Shown: positions 22,161 to 34,609, numbered from the stretch's first letter. The stretch: DNA of 64,000 nt from Stromatinia cepivora (GCA_014898415.1 RCTD01000024.1:372001-436000); one strand, 5' to 3'. Numbers and translations are program-made. The notes: generated by a model not told the origin, from the sequence alone.

Positions 22161-23739
22161 GGCTATTAAGTCTGATTGTCAATGAGGTAGAAAAGTTCAC
22201 TCATGAGCATGAAGTAGAATGGGCAACAACCTTGGACTCGTTCGCCCACTTAGCGACTTCGCTTAACATTACCAGGTTTTGTGAAAGTACGGAAGCATGA
22301 TTCAGTCAGCATAAGATTGCCCTATTGAATCGTATTTATTCCACGAAAAAAAGCATAAAGCATTAAATTAGTGATTGGGAGTTGGTTTCCAACAGAGAAG
22401 TCACTCAAATATTGGGTGGAGGGTGTAACGTAACCCAAAGGATGTATTCGGGAGGCTCTAGCTAAACGACTATTTAAATTTCCCGAGGTTATTCGGGATA
22501 CCTTCCTTAAGAAATAGGCTGCACAACGGGTACCCGCGGGGCGGATAATGATTTTGGTGGATAATCCATGAATAATCCATTGGTGAGGTGGATAATTGAA
22601 GAATCTAAATGGGTATTCATGGATTATTTATAGATTATTTATAAATATTCATTAATTTATAGATTAATAGATATCTATAAATAATATATGAATAATTCAT
22701 AAATATCTATTTAAATTTTTTAATTATTAATGCTTTTTAATAATCATATATTAATTTTTATATTAATTTTTATATTAATTTTTATATTAATTTTTATATT
22801 GATTTTTATATTAATCTTTATAAATTATACAAATTATATCTATTTATAGATTGATGAGTTATTTATGGATAATCTATATAAAACGGATTATTTTAAAATC
22901 TTAATAGATAATCTACAAGGCAGATAATAGTTCTGATGGATAATCCACAGAGCGGATTATTCGCGGGTACCTATAGATTACAGAGTAGCCTCCATCCTTG
23001 CAGATGAAATTGTGTATCGCTGTCTTCCACAAAATCATCATTTGTCTTATCGAGCTTAACTTCTTCAGATGTGGCCATGTTCATGCTGAATGTTATTTTT
23101 TCGTCTAAAATCGCCATTTAGTCCCGCTAGATGTGAAAGTAGTTTCCTGAAATGTTTCGGCAAACGGACGAAAGAAGCCTCTACTGAATTGCAATAAGGG
23201 CTTTTGGCTTCGCTGCGCCGCGCGAGAAATGAGAGGCTCAACAGAGACATTCCTGTCCGAAATATTCCAGCAGTTGGCGTGGCTGGCTCTGTCTACTGAA
23301 ATGCTGGGTAGTATTGTCCTGTTCTGGCCAAACTAATCTTTTGTTGCAATTGATTTTTGTTATGATTTTAGAAGCTCACCGACTGTTGGTAACATACGAC
23401 TTCCGGTTCGACATTGCTGGGATATTATCAACAGATTCGACACATGGAGGAATTCGCGGCACAGCGGTTAAAAGATCGTGCAGTAAAATTCCAAATAAGC
23501 ATACAAATTAATTTCCCCCTTTATGATTTGCATATGCATTGGTATGGAGGATGTGCAACACAACATCGACCGCTCATCAGAATCTGATGAAGGAGCAAAG
23601 TTTGGGAGCGTCTGAAATGGCATCGAAATGCTAAGTCAATTAAAATTGATCTATATAATTATGCTTTCTATAATGTAGCCTCCAGTAGGAGATTTTCGAT
23701 CTTTAAATAAAAGCGCCGAAGGAATCTATTCAGATCAGT
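22161..23739. other. Non-coding interval holding a decayed inverted-repeat element
   Basis: Contains the AT-rich element at 22529-22971. Outside it I see no gene. The stretch 22980-23740 has ordinary composition and no recognisable coding blocks. Confidence 0.4.
22529..22971. mobile_element. AT-rich element bounded by 10-bp inverted repeats
   Basis: GGTACCCGCG at 22529-22538 recurs exactly inverted at 22962-22971. Next to each end are related GCGGATAAT/GGATAATCC words in mirrored order. The interior is nearly all A/T, with five tandem copies of a TAATTTTTATAT-like unit around 22745-22810. This looks like a small transposon or MITE eroded by transitions. No target duplication is clear. Confidence 0.5.
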
Positions 23740-24254
23740 CATATGATAATGGTAATAATAGGAACCAAAGGCTCCAAAGACAAACAATGTGGGGGGGGTA
23801 CCAACTCCAACAAGGACCGGGAACAAGAATTGTGTCTCCAGGCTCGCATATACTGGATGCAAGAGCATCGAGACTAAACCCGGCTCCAGCGGCAACGACA
23901 AGGTTATTGGCTTGAAGTATGTATTGAAGAACAAGGACAGTGCTTGCATGAGGGATGGATGTCCCCCAAGTCCCATGGGATAATTGAAAGTCTATTTGAG
24001 AGGTGAGCAACTAGAAAATGAACCACAATTTGTTAGAAATTGCTACTGGCCTTTTGGGTTAGATTACTTGTAATCACATCTTTGCAGAAATCAAGCAATT
24101 TTCCGCGTAGAAGTTCATTGTCGGCTATGGAAAGGTTGACCACTTCGGGGTTTGGCTCAGCATGGTCGGCCGCGGCAGCTGCAGCGGCGGGAAGAAGATT
24201 CTGAAAAATATCATTTATGCGAACTGATATTGAAGGCAGTTTTGTTTCAGCCAT
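23668..24254 (-). pseudogene. ACC-synthase-like PLP aminotransferase, 5' fragment only
   Basis: The N-terminal third of a fold-type I aminotransferase of the 1-aminocyclopropane-1-carboxylate synthase-like family. It starts at ATG 24254 (MAETKLPSISVRIND) and passes through VVNLSIADNELL, GLGGHPSLMQALSLFFNTYFKP and VVAAGAGFSLDALASSICEPGDTILVPGP. A TAG at 23992-23994 lies before FNYPMGLGG, the frame shifts near 23895 between KPI and NNLVV, and nothing after the GPCW block can be recognised. The PLP-lysine region and the whole C-terminal half are missing. The fragment cannot make an active enzyme. Confidence 0.75.
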
Positions 24255-24924
24255 TCTTAGTGTTTTTGAATATCCAAACACTCTCTGATAAGATAACGCG
24301 ACTTAGGACAGATAGGGCGGAAACCCTTGTACTCGGGGCCCCACCTATACAGTAATCAGAATTAAGCGAGGTTGGACAGGGTAACTCGGCATGTGAGTGA
24401 TGAGAAATGCATTGCTGACCGGGATATGGGAGGTAAAAACCCCTTTAAGGTCATGATGATTACTTTGTGGACTAGCTGACGATAAGGTAAGAATCTGAAC
24501 TCACTCACATCTGTTGTACTCAATGTTGTCATAGCTATTGGACCTTGGATAACCAGGGATGAACATGGAAGGTCTAATTTTAACACACTACACAAATTGC
24601 TAATGCGGAATAATTTTGAAGGATTGTGGGCGCTTGAGGCTTTTTACCATATGTACGGAGTTGCATCTCGCGAAAACGGCCAAATGCTCCTAGATTCTCA
24701 CGAAGCACTGTTTAGTATTTGCACAAACTATTGATGTCACGTTTGGAAGAGTCGCCTGTAGAAAATGATTCTAGTTACATATGCTTGCCTCAATTAACGG
24801 AAAGAGACAGAGCCAGAATTTGGACAAAGATTGAATTCGGTAATGCTTGAAACTTATTACGAGTATATACACGGACAAGGTCCGGGATTTCACTCCCCTG
24901 TAAATTCTTCTTAAATCAGATCAC
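24255..24924. other. Intergenic DNA
   Basis: Nothing recognisable. It lies between the aminotransferase fragment and the 3' end of the MFS gene. Confidence 0.4.
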
Positions 24925-26880
24925 TCAATGCAGAGGAAGTTGTGGTTTGCGCCAGAGTAAGCCAACAGCGATTAGTTGTACCACAGCCAGTCCCAATATT
25001 ACCTTCGCAAAAACATTATAAGCGTCACCAAATATCTCTCTAACAATATCTTGTGTTGTGGGCGAAAGTTTAGAAATGAAAGATATGTCTTGCAACAACA
25101 TATTCAGTTGCGTTGATGTTAGTATGAGCGGAAGTCGGGAGCTTACGAAGCCATTGATGATGCATCCAGCGATCGCAATACCAATCCCGGAACCGATCAT
25201 GCGAAATTGAATAAAAGCGCTAGATCCCACAGCTTTTAAAGCCATCAGCCATCGTATATGGTCTTCATGGAATTCGTGAGAACATACCAATATCTTAAGC
25301 GTCAATACATTTAGGTGTCGCCAACATGAGTATACTGAAAACCGAACCCGCCCCAAAGCCTGCAAGGACTTCGTAAGCATACAAAGCATGGGGAATTTTC
25401 CTGGAAACAGTAATAGTAGTCATGAGTCCTACGCCGATGACTTCCAAGGCGGAGCCTGCAGCTACAAAAACGATTGCTGGTTGCTCCTTCATTAAAACGG
25501 CAAATACATTTGCGAAGAACGAGCTGACCGGCACGGACAAACTAAATGCTAGAAGATGAATTCCGGCCACTAGGGGCGAATCGGCGTTGACTGCCTGGAA
25601 TCTTTGAGGAAGAATAACCGCCAAGACCGTCATAGGGATCCTATGAAGAACCCCATACTGAAGGAGTGCCAGCGAATTTCTATTGATGAAGGGTGCTTGG
25701 AAATTTGGCTTACGCAAGCATGCCTAGCCATACACGATTCTTGACAAATCTCCAAGGGAACATTGGCTCTTGCTCACTTTTGCGGCTAAGATGCCATTCC
25801 CACAGAAAAAAAAGAATCCATATAATTCCCCACAGCACCAAAATCACTAATATTGCTGGTGACGACCATTTGAAACTCGTCGAAGCCTCCAACAAAGCAG
25901 CTACAAGTAAGAAAGATGCCGATAGAATGAGAAATGCATCGAGAAAATCGATTCTTCCGAGACGATCTCGTTCTTGATTGATGCTGGAAGGATCCTCGTC
26001 ACAAAAAGGAAACTTTGCTGGCATCACCAGCTGAAATATGAGGATAGCAGCGCCGCCTATGGGAGTACTGAAATACAAGAAAAGTCAGTACATGGATTAT
26101 TGGCGGATGAGAGGATTGTGAAGTTCTAAAACCACTGGAACATACTTGACAAGAAAAATCCATCTCCAAGTGGATCCCGTGTCAATCGCTCCGCCGATGA
26201 GTGGGCCGATCACAGTTGCCAGAGCCACAATAGCAAAAGTCATACCTCCATATAATAGAAGCTTCGAACTAGGAGCGAGTTGATAAAGACTTGCAGTAGC
26301 CAAGGAAAATGTTCCAAACCCTCCCACACCCTGAAATGCGCGAAATATAATACTACCGAGGTTAGTGAGTATACATCATTGGACAGATGTTTCGAGGTGC
26401 TCACAGTTGGTTTATTGTTTGCGAAGCTCCACAAGCACCCGAGAAGACAACAAAAAATAAGACAGCGGCGTTCAATGAGTGTTTCCTGCCGAAAATATCG
26501 CCAATCTTTGCCCAAATTATGAGAAAGCCTAGAGGTGGGTGTTAAGCTTCATCCAGATGTCAAGACGGCAGTAGGAGCGAACTGACAAGTATAGGTAACT
26601 ATGTATGAACTCACGATCCAGCTGGTTTTCTCGAAGCTATTGAAGGCGTCCGTAATTGTAACCAGAGACGTGCTCACAATGGAGACCTCAAGGTTAGCGA
26701 GGAAAATACAGATCTATATTCCAGAGCGGTATGAGTAATATGTCAATCGATTGCATGTTGAACTATGAAGTTTGAACGAGTCAGCAGAAAGGATTTACGC
26801 GATCGAGAGTAAATGGAGTTTTGCCCCATAAACATAAACTATAGGCCTCGAATCCTCTGCCAGGCTTTCATCTTGTGTGT
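24925..26880 (-). pseudogene. MFS drug:H+ antiporter (14-TM DHA2-like), interrupted
   Basis: At least six exons of a 14-segment major facilitator can be followed from about 26880 to the stop at 24925. Landmarks: FLANLEVSIVSTSLVTIT in TM1 (the LD..IV..AL-type antiporter motif), WIVSSYIVTY, the loop KIGDIFGRK between TM2 and TM3, IIFRAFQGVGG, GPLIGGAI with TWRWIFLVNTPIGG (motif C region), then TM7-TM14 to GLLWRKP. Introns such as those before NTPIGG and after GMLA splice in phase. A TAA at 25295-25297, after ATPKCIDA, breaks the protein before the last two or three segments. The start and the joint between the first two exons are also unclear. It would have exported toxic or secondary compounds at the plasma membrane. 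Confidence 0.75.
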
Positions 26881-27578
26881 TTGCATTCTTCTGCTGGTTT
26901 TTTGTCGAGATGGCCTTCGAACTCAGTCAATGTTTGAGAGTCTATTCCTATTCTGCGGAAGTTTCTAAAGCGACGATTCAGGGTGAGGAATTGGATAGAA
27001 AGACAAAAGACATAGTAGGGGGAAGTAACAATTTCTCCAGGAAGAATCATGAAAGTATCATGCGAAGGTTCATAACGAACCGAAAGTTCAGTACCACCAT
27101 AGAAATTGTGCTTTGCAGGGTTCAATTTTTTGCATTAGGTGAAATGTATTCATGTACTTGCCATCAGTTAATACATTAAACAAGCATCGCTCAATTTTTA
27201 TCGCTGCCCACCCACACACACCACTTTCAAATTTTGACATTTGCGCTGGCGAGTACCCCCACCCGTGTGATAATGTAATCCCGATATACTGGTGCCCTAA
27301 TTTTGCACGGCCCCTATCAGGTAAGACATGCGAAATATCCCAGTTGCCGTGCATATTATTAGATGTCCAGTATATATCCACTCAGATTGCAGTGTTCTCA
27401 CTCTCATCAAAACGATCCGGTCTTATTTCGTGAGGTCAGAGTTGATGTTAAGTGCCGTTTGATGTGAGGCGAAATTATATCAAGCCATCAATTTTCTGCA
27501 CCTGCAAGGTGAGATATCATAAAGTAATCGAAGATTAATGTGTGGAATTATCTTTTAAGGTGACGTGCCTTCCAACTC
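26881..27578. other. Intergenic DNA
   Basis: No gene is recognised. The presumed promoter of the MFS gene would be at its left side. Confidence 0.35.
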
Positions 27579-28995
27579 TTATCCTGAGCTTCGCCTAAGT
27601 CCGCCCCTGGTTAGTTTTCGGATATTGCAATCAGCTACCCTTTTAAATAATTGAGGTCCGCCAATGTTGCCGGCACAGTATCCGATGAAGAAGATGGCGT
27701 TAACGGTAGTTTTCTTGGTGAATCCCGCCGTATCTTTGCGAAGTTGCCATTAAGTTGACTTGATATAGTAACCGAAAGTATTCCATAATCTCATGGGAGA
27801 TTTAACTTACTGCTTACCATCAAGCTCAAAAGCAGAGGAAAGGCGGACGAAAACAAAGTCATCATCCAGCATCCAACCAAACGTCCATATCTGTTGGATG
27901 TTGGAAGTTCTTTGACTAGCAAGATTCTGATCAAAGCGAGGGCATATCCTACAATGATATTTATAAGGCGAGATCTGCGAACTTTTGAGGCGGTGTAGGT
28001 CGCGGCAATCACAGCAGCAATTTGAAAACCTCCATTGGGCGTGCCGAGTAGAATAGTATCTAGTTCGGCGAAGCCAAAGGACCTGATGATTAAAGATCCG
28101 AACGTGTAACTCGTTAGTCAAAGAGTAAACACTACACGAGTGAAAGGTTCTTACATTAGAAACAACACCATTTGTGATTGAGGCGACACCAATGATCAAG
28201 GATATCAACCATGTTTTAGGATCAACCCAAATATGATGAATAACCACTGCAATAAATGCGTTAGATACAATTCATCGGACCAGTTTGGTAGATGACTCAC
28301 TCTCCATGATTCCAAACTTCCTCCAATATGAGCAATACCGTATGCCAGTAGGCCTCCGAAGGTATTGGCGATGCCATTCCCTACAAACCATATGCCATGT
28401 CTCCAAGCATGTTCGGAAGGCTTGTACCATATTCCTGTCAACAAGCTGAAACCGGGGCTAACGGTACTCTCCGTTATTCCTAAGAGAACGCGGAGAACAC
28501 ACAATCCAATAAAGTTATTTACAACTCCATGGCAGCCCAACACAATAGCCCAGATGACAATTGATACCGAGAGGTACTTGGCCAGTAGAAATTTGACGAA
28601 TCCCAGGGACGCTGGGTAGTTGACAATCAGGTGGCCAAAGTAAAAAGTACTTCCCAACCATGGATATTCCTGGCCTTTGAGCTCAGTATCAGTAATGAAG
28701 TCCATTATTGAAGAATAGTTGAGACTGCTTTTGTCGAGGAATTGCAAGAAATAGGAAGCCGTCAGTAATGGCATCAACCTGTCTTCTTTGTTAGATTACC
28801 TGTCTCACCTCAGAACTGTATTACTTACCGCCAGGCAATCTTTCTCAGAAATGCATTCTCTTCCGCGGCCGTGGGATGACAATAGGCCTCGCCAATTTCC
28901 ACATTCTCAGTATCTTTTTCTCCTGCCTGAGAAGATTTTGAATCGGCGTTGAAAGCATCTCCGCCAAGGCTCTCTTCACCGTCGATTGAAGACAT
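27579..28995 (-). pseudogene. Dal5-type (allantoate permease family) MFS transporter with internal deletion
   Basis: Starts at ATG 28995 with an acidic cytosolic N-terminus of about 60 residues, then a 50-nt intron. The family blocks follow in order: FLDKSSLNYSSIMDF, YPWLGSTFYFGHLIVNYP, LLAKYLS, LRVLLGITESTVSPGFSLLTGIWY and GLLAYGIAHI. After WLFIIFG the sequence jumps directly to DPKTWLISLI. The long central cytosolic loop and the end of TM6, normally about 50 residues, are missing near 28235. The second half resumes with LDTILLGTPNGGFQIAAVIAATY and reaches TKKTTVNAIFFIGYCAGNIGGPQLF. It then runs into unrelated residues and a stop at 27579, lacking the last two membrane segments. A working transporter is very unlikely. 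Confidence 0.75.
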
Positions 28996-29677
28996 TGTCG
29001 AGATTTAGAATGTTCAATAAAGGCAAATGAATACAGAACCACATCTGGTGTCTGTTGGAGAGGTTGTATCTCTAAGAACGATCCGGGGCCAAGACGGAAG
29101 ATGCTAAAGATTCGTTACTTTCTTTGACCTTATCACCAACTATATAACTAATACAGGTAAGAACCTCATGATACCGACCACTGGGGAACGTTGGGGAATA
29201 AACCTCCGAGCCATCGTGATACTCGGTAACTTAAGCGTGTGATTCGCCAGAATTGAGTTGCGGCTTTACTGGCCGCAGGAGTAGGTAGGTAGGCACTGAT
29301 GGGGGTAGGTATTTTCGTACTATTTATCTTTGAATATTTACGTGATTGTTTCTCCGCTGGACTTGTTTGTTTAGCTCATGCGATTGACCATTATACGGAT
29401 TTCTATAGATCTTGTATAATTTGTTCAGATGGAAGAAGTAAAAAGTCGCTTTTGTTAAGTACAGTACATATCCGTTGTCGTCCCAGTAACCTTAACCTTT
29501 TTCTAAGACATCCAAAGTAACCTCCTTTCGAAGTATTAATTCCCCAACAAATTCTTAACTAGCATATTGAATTCAATCGAACTGACTTGGATCTTTGGGC
29601 AATGCGCATCGATGTAGTTCATTGAATAAATTTAGGATATCTATTCAATACATTGAAATCATTTTATGCATTCCTTG
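28996..29677. other. Intergenic DNA
   Basis: Contains a short GTAG repeat near 29281-29293. No gene is visible. It separates the transporter 5' end from the 3' end of the regulator remnant. Confidence 0.4.
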
Positions 29678-31347
29678 TTACACAGCCTGAATGGTTTCTC
29701 TTGCTTTACTTAAGGATATAGTCTCCACGTTGCTCTGTTTGAACGAAGAAATACGCTGCAAGGCTCGGCGAAGGCGATGATTACTTATTCTAGCTTGCAA
29801 CCATTCTTGATATATCATATCATTTGTTTCGACAGCTGCAATGAACAAAGACCACTGAAATTCACATACCGGCTGTTGGGAGCCAGCAGGACAAACATGC
29901 ATGGCGAAGAGCAGTAGTTGGCTTAAAGTAGCTTTAAAAATCAGGTGTGTCTTCTGCTCCGAATGGACTTAGGCCACTCCGGGCGAAATATATTTGGAGT
30001 GCATAAAACATCGTAGCTGAGTTTGCACAATTGAGTTTCATAGCCGGTTGCAAGGTCATGTCTGAAGATCCATAGTAAAAAATAGTACCGTAACGCTACA
30101 AGAAGTAAGCATAATCCATTGCGAGAAGTACCATCAACTTACTATTTCTAAAGCAGCGAATTCCTTTTGCAAACTCGCTAGCATTTCACTGGTCTTAGTA
30201 TTCGAGGGTATTTGGTTGAATTCGCTAATCTTGCAACATAGAACCAGCATATCAGTCATCATATCCACTGGCAGAAAACTCTCAATATCCCGGATGCTTT
30301 GCGATATTGGATATTCTGTTCCCCAATTAAGTTGTAAAGCAAGACGAGATTCTGCTTGTACTGCTGCTTAAAGTTGGTCGGGATGTGCTTGGAAGTAGTT
30401 TACTAAACTAGGCTTACACCCTAAAAAGCTTCCCTGTGCATCAGCGGTTAAACTTCGCTCTGCACGTTCCTTGGTAGAGTTCTTATAGGTTGAAACTGAA
30501 GGGGATTAGCCGTAGATAGGCACTATTAAGTTATGCTTTTTCAAATGCTCTGTTGCTGTGAGACTTAACCGATTTAACTTTGGTATGATAGTACTATTGG
30601 ATCGCGACATATACATGTATATGCAATAAAAAGATGCTAGGACTGCGAAATGGTCTGCAAATTCTTCGCCTTGTAATGCTTGCATGAGCTGCTCCGTGCC
30701 TTTTTCGTAATGTTTATGGCCAGTTTGACGAAGGCGACTAAAGTTAGCAGGACCGAAGGGCATATTATGAAGCGAAACAGCTAGTATGAGGTGGAGAAGC
30801 ATCCATGATTGCTTCAGTCCGTGAAGTAACAGTAAAGCGGGATTGGACCATTGCGGATCTTTCGTGGTCTGAGATAGAGAAAATTCCGTTCTATAGTGCG
30901 CGAGAGCCAGCTCTTCGTCTTTAGTCAGAGACATCCCATTTTCTGGCGCAGTTCCCGTGCCGAAGATATGTTTAAAATAGGAAGCTGTTCAAAGGATACA
31001 GGAATATGATATGTGCGAGCGTAAGCATTTATAATATGAGGGCCTAGAAGTAGCCAATCGGTATCCGGGTTCAAAAGTGTATCTGATTCCGTCTCAATAC
31101 TTGGCATACGGGAGCACGGCTGCTGGCAGTTGAGCTTCAGACGTTCGCATCTTCCATAGAAAGGAAGACGTTCATCGCACTTGACCTTCTTTGTGCGGCA
31201 AGTCAAGCAGTCTTGTTATCAAAGTGTCAGTAGCTGCTCGACTACAAATGCGGTGCATTACTAGTACTTACCATACTTAGAACGAGAGGCGCTCGATCGT
31301 TTCCGCTTGAGAGCGGCGTTTTCAAACGTGGTAATAGTGTCTGACAT
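29678..31347 (-). pseudogene. Zn2Cys6 fungal transcription factor, zinc cluster and frame broken
   Basis: Begins at ATG 31347 with a basic exon (31272-31347: ALKRKRSSASRSKYG) spliced into CLTCRTKKVKC, the first half of a Zn2Cys6 binuclear cluster. The second half reads LPFYGRC ERLKLNC: the fourth zinc-binding cysteine is tyrosine (codon 31156-31158, TAT). A frameshift near 30930 separates RELRQKMG from MSLTKDEELALAHYRTEF. In-frame TAA codons stand at 30506-30508 and 30368-30370, although the same frame continues with regulator-like sequence to 29678. Such proteins usually control the neighbouring genes, here transporters and enzymes. The product cannot be made in full, and the zinc cluster would be unstable. 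Confidence 0.8.
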
Positions 31348-32056
31348 GATCAGTGTATCATCGGGGCTGTCAACCTCATCAGTGTTTGTGACGGGTCCTC
31401 GGCAATCCCTCGATACCTATGAGGGCACGTCTGGATTTGTAGGTATTGGCATGAACTTTGGTACAAGATTGAATAGAATCCCCCCAAGTTTACGTACCAC
31501 CAACTGCGTCTCTTGAAAAAGATGCTGGTACACGACGCAATGTGGAAACTTCAAGAACCAAAACAATCCATTTCATGTGGCCCCACTTTCTCCGCATTGA
31601 GGCACTATCAAAGAGCACGGGCCCCCGAGAATTACGCGAGGAGAAATCGGTAACTCTCTAATTTGATTGGCTTAATTACACGACATGCGGTACAGGGTCT
31701 AAAAGTGGACTATCTCGTATATCTATCTACAATGACTTCCAGCGTCGACTTGTTTCTTGGACCAGATCATAGGCCTTACATTTTCCTTCCATCGTTATCT
31801 TGATGAGTTCTTGATCTTCCTGTCGGCCGGAATTCTTGGTTTACTGAAAGTGGGGTCGACGGCTAGATGATCACGAGAAATCAATCTGGGTAGACAACTT
31901 TCCACGACAGTTTGTCGACATCAGAACAAGCAACTTCTTCGAGATACTCCAGTTTTAATTCTTCGTTCAATTTTACGCGTGTCTTGTACAACTTCTGGCT
32001 ACAGTTCAATTCACAAACTTCAAATTTTTGGATAGCTCAAGCCTACCTCCAGCATC
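31348..32056. promoter_or_regulatory. Divergent interval between the regulator remnant and the carboxylesterase
   Basis: 709 bp with no coding sequence. The starts of the regulator (-) and esterase (+) face away from each other, so this is the likely promoter region of both. This arrangement is usual for pathway-specific regulators. Confidence 0.45.
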
Positions 32057-33735
32057 ATGGGAAACACCATATCATACAAAGTCGCGGAACATCAGCTTGA
32101 TCTCGGCGAAGGAAAGGGATCCATCACAGGACTTCAATATGATTCAAAGGCACGGCGGTATGCCGGGATACCATATGCATTACCTCCCCTAGGAGATCTG
32201 CGCTGGCGAAAGCCCCAACCACTTCCTGCCGACCATGCATATGAATCACATGATGGCAAACCATTTGACGCAACAAAGTTTGGACCAATTTGTCCACAGG
32301 CCGCTTATATGACAGCCAAGAAAAATGCCACCCCTGAAGAAGCATTTGGTGAAGATTGTTTAAGACTCAATATCTGGACACCAGTTGAATCGACTGAAGG
32401 CAAGAAATGGCCAGTCATGCTATGGCTTCATGGAGGGTGGTTTCAAATGGGTGACCCATCACATGAGCCTGGAATGGATCCGACCGAACTCATCTCAACA
32501 GGGAAGTTAAATGCTATTATGGTAGCTATAGGGTACAGATTGAACCTATTTGGCTTTCTCGCTGGTGATGCATTGCAAGCAGAAAACGACAATGCCGAAG
32601 CAGGTAATTATGGTTTGTGGGATCAGAGGCTGGCTATCGATTGGGTTCGAGAGAACATAGCACGATTTGGAGGCGATGTGGAGAACATCACCCTAGCAGG
32701 GAGAAGTGCAGGCGCGTACGCCGTGCATGCAAATGCCATGTATGAGTTCCAGAATCCAGCGTTTCAAGCTATGTCTCCGTCGTTCTATCGCATTGTCATG
32801 CTGTCCAACGCCATCCCAGCACAACCAAAGACACCCGCCGAATGTCAAGATCAATTCGATGAACTTTGCCAGTTCTTTAACATTTCAAAAGACTCCAGTG
32901 GTGCCGAGAAACTAGCTTCACTGCGCAAAATAGAATCAAAAGAACTGGTAGATGCCATTATGAAACTGAAGCACCACACATTCCGGCCTGTAACGGACTC
33001 GTCATTCATCCAACCCGGCATGATGGACTATCACCGCAGTGGCGCATTCGCACAAGAATTCAAACGACGAGGCTTCAAACTATTTATCGGCGAAATGTTA
33101 AATGAAGAAACACTATATGCTGCAACTAATGGTCCTGAGGCGAACGTAGACTCTCTTCGTCTACAGCTATCCAATTACTATGCGCCTGCAACAACATCTC
33201 GCGTGTTACAACACTACAAGCTTCCAACCACGGAGGAGAAGGATGACTGGACTGCCTTATATGGTCATATCATCTCTGATGGCCAAGTACGGGCACCATC
33301 TCGGTTCCTGGCAAACAGCCTCTTTTCAAATGGTGTAGGAATTGAGAATATTTGGCGATATAGGATTTCGTATCGGCTATCATTCATAACAGATGCCGTA
33401 GCACCAAAGAGCTTTGGCGTAGCTCATGCGATGGATAAGCCATTCTGGAAGTGAGTCTGCTCCATCACGGGAAAGTGTGAACATAGAATTTGACTGACTT
33501 TTCTCTTCACAAAAATAGTTTTTCGATAATGCACGGCCCAACTGAGCAAGAATTCGTGCTGATGAAAGATTGGATCCGTGACTTGGTCGCATTCGTTGGT
33601 GCTGAAGATGAGTATCAATATGGTACAAAGGAGATTGATGATTTCAAAGTCGCTACAACCGAGGGCAAAATTGAGATCCACAAGGACACAAGGTGGAGGG
33701 AGCTCTTGGAACTTGCTGATATATTTTCTGGGTGA
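32057..33735 (+). CDS. Type-B carboxylesterase / lipase family protein
   Basis: Two exons, 32057-33450 and 33519-33735, with a 68-nt intron, giving 536 residues in an intact frame. Carboxylesterase type-B marks: GIPYALPPLGDLRW, EDCLRLNIWTP, the oxyanion LHGGWF, the nucleophile elbow AGRSAGA (Ser about 217), a later acidic FIGEMLNEETLY, and GVAHAMDKPF, where the active-site His is expected. No signal peptide is visible (start MGNTISYKVAEHQ), so it is probably cytosolic. The natural ester substrate is unknown. It is the only undamaged enzyme gene at the edge of the decayed block and lies head-to-head with the regulator remnant. Confidence 0.9.
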
Positions 33736-34609
33736 GAAGACATGTTGAAGCAATGTAGATATAATCTCAAGGTTTACCAACATTCAACAAACAAGTAAAG
33801 GGTGTTGGAGATATAGTTGCAAATTTCAACCCGAGAATCATGAAAAACTCTTTCTAAACGCGAGGTTTTCGGCTTTTTGAGAAGACAGAGTTTTGTGAAC
33901 TTTTTTCCTGGCGTTTTAGGTTTTGTACATGTAAATCTTGACTGAGTCTCGGCCTCAATATGTAAGTTGCAATTACATTGGCCTACTTCATCAGTCATAC
34001 CTTCTTTGATCTGCAGTAGTTCTTAGTATTAATATCATCTGTGCTTTTAAGAAATTTGTACTAGTCTCGGCACAGACAATATGTGAGTAGCCGAACATCT
34101 GAATGGAATTCACTGGTTTTTTAATGACCTAGTATCAAGAACATCTGCATATATCACAGAGAATGAAGATTTCGCAACGCTGGCTAGTGTCAGTACCACA
34201 CAAGATTGGAAGGACTATTCCCTGAATCTTGTAACCAGGTTCTTCTCGACAATATGTATGTGAGAAGCAAATCATATCCCCGTGCCGACCATTCATATGC
34301 CTCATCTAATGACCGTTTTCAACAGGAAGACGATATATACAAAACCAAAAATAGATGAACTACAAACTACAGCATTTTCAGCCCTTCAGAAAGCAACCAA
34401 AACCAAAATTGAATTGAGAGGTTGAAATACTTGGCATTATCTATCTTGATGTCATTAAAAATTGTGGAGATCTTCGAAACTTGATAGACGTAGCAATTCA
34501 TATTCTACCTGGTATGAACGACGGCACGTAAACATGGCCACATTTACTTTTGTGAGATGGGAAAAGTTGCATCTGTAAGGACATCCCTTCTTCTGATATC
34601 AATGGCACA
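33736..34609. other. Non-coding interval
   Basis: No gene is recognised. Part of it could be eroded upstream sequence of the fragment at 34610, but I could not align any block. Confidence 0.35.
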
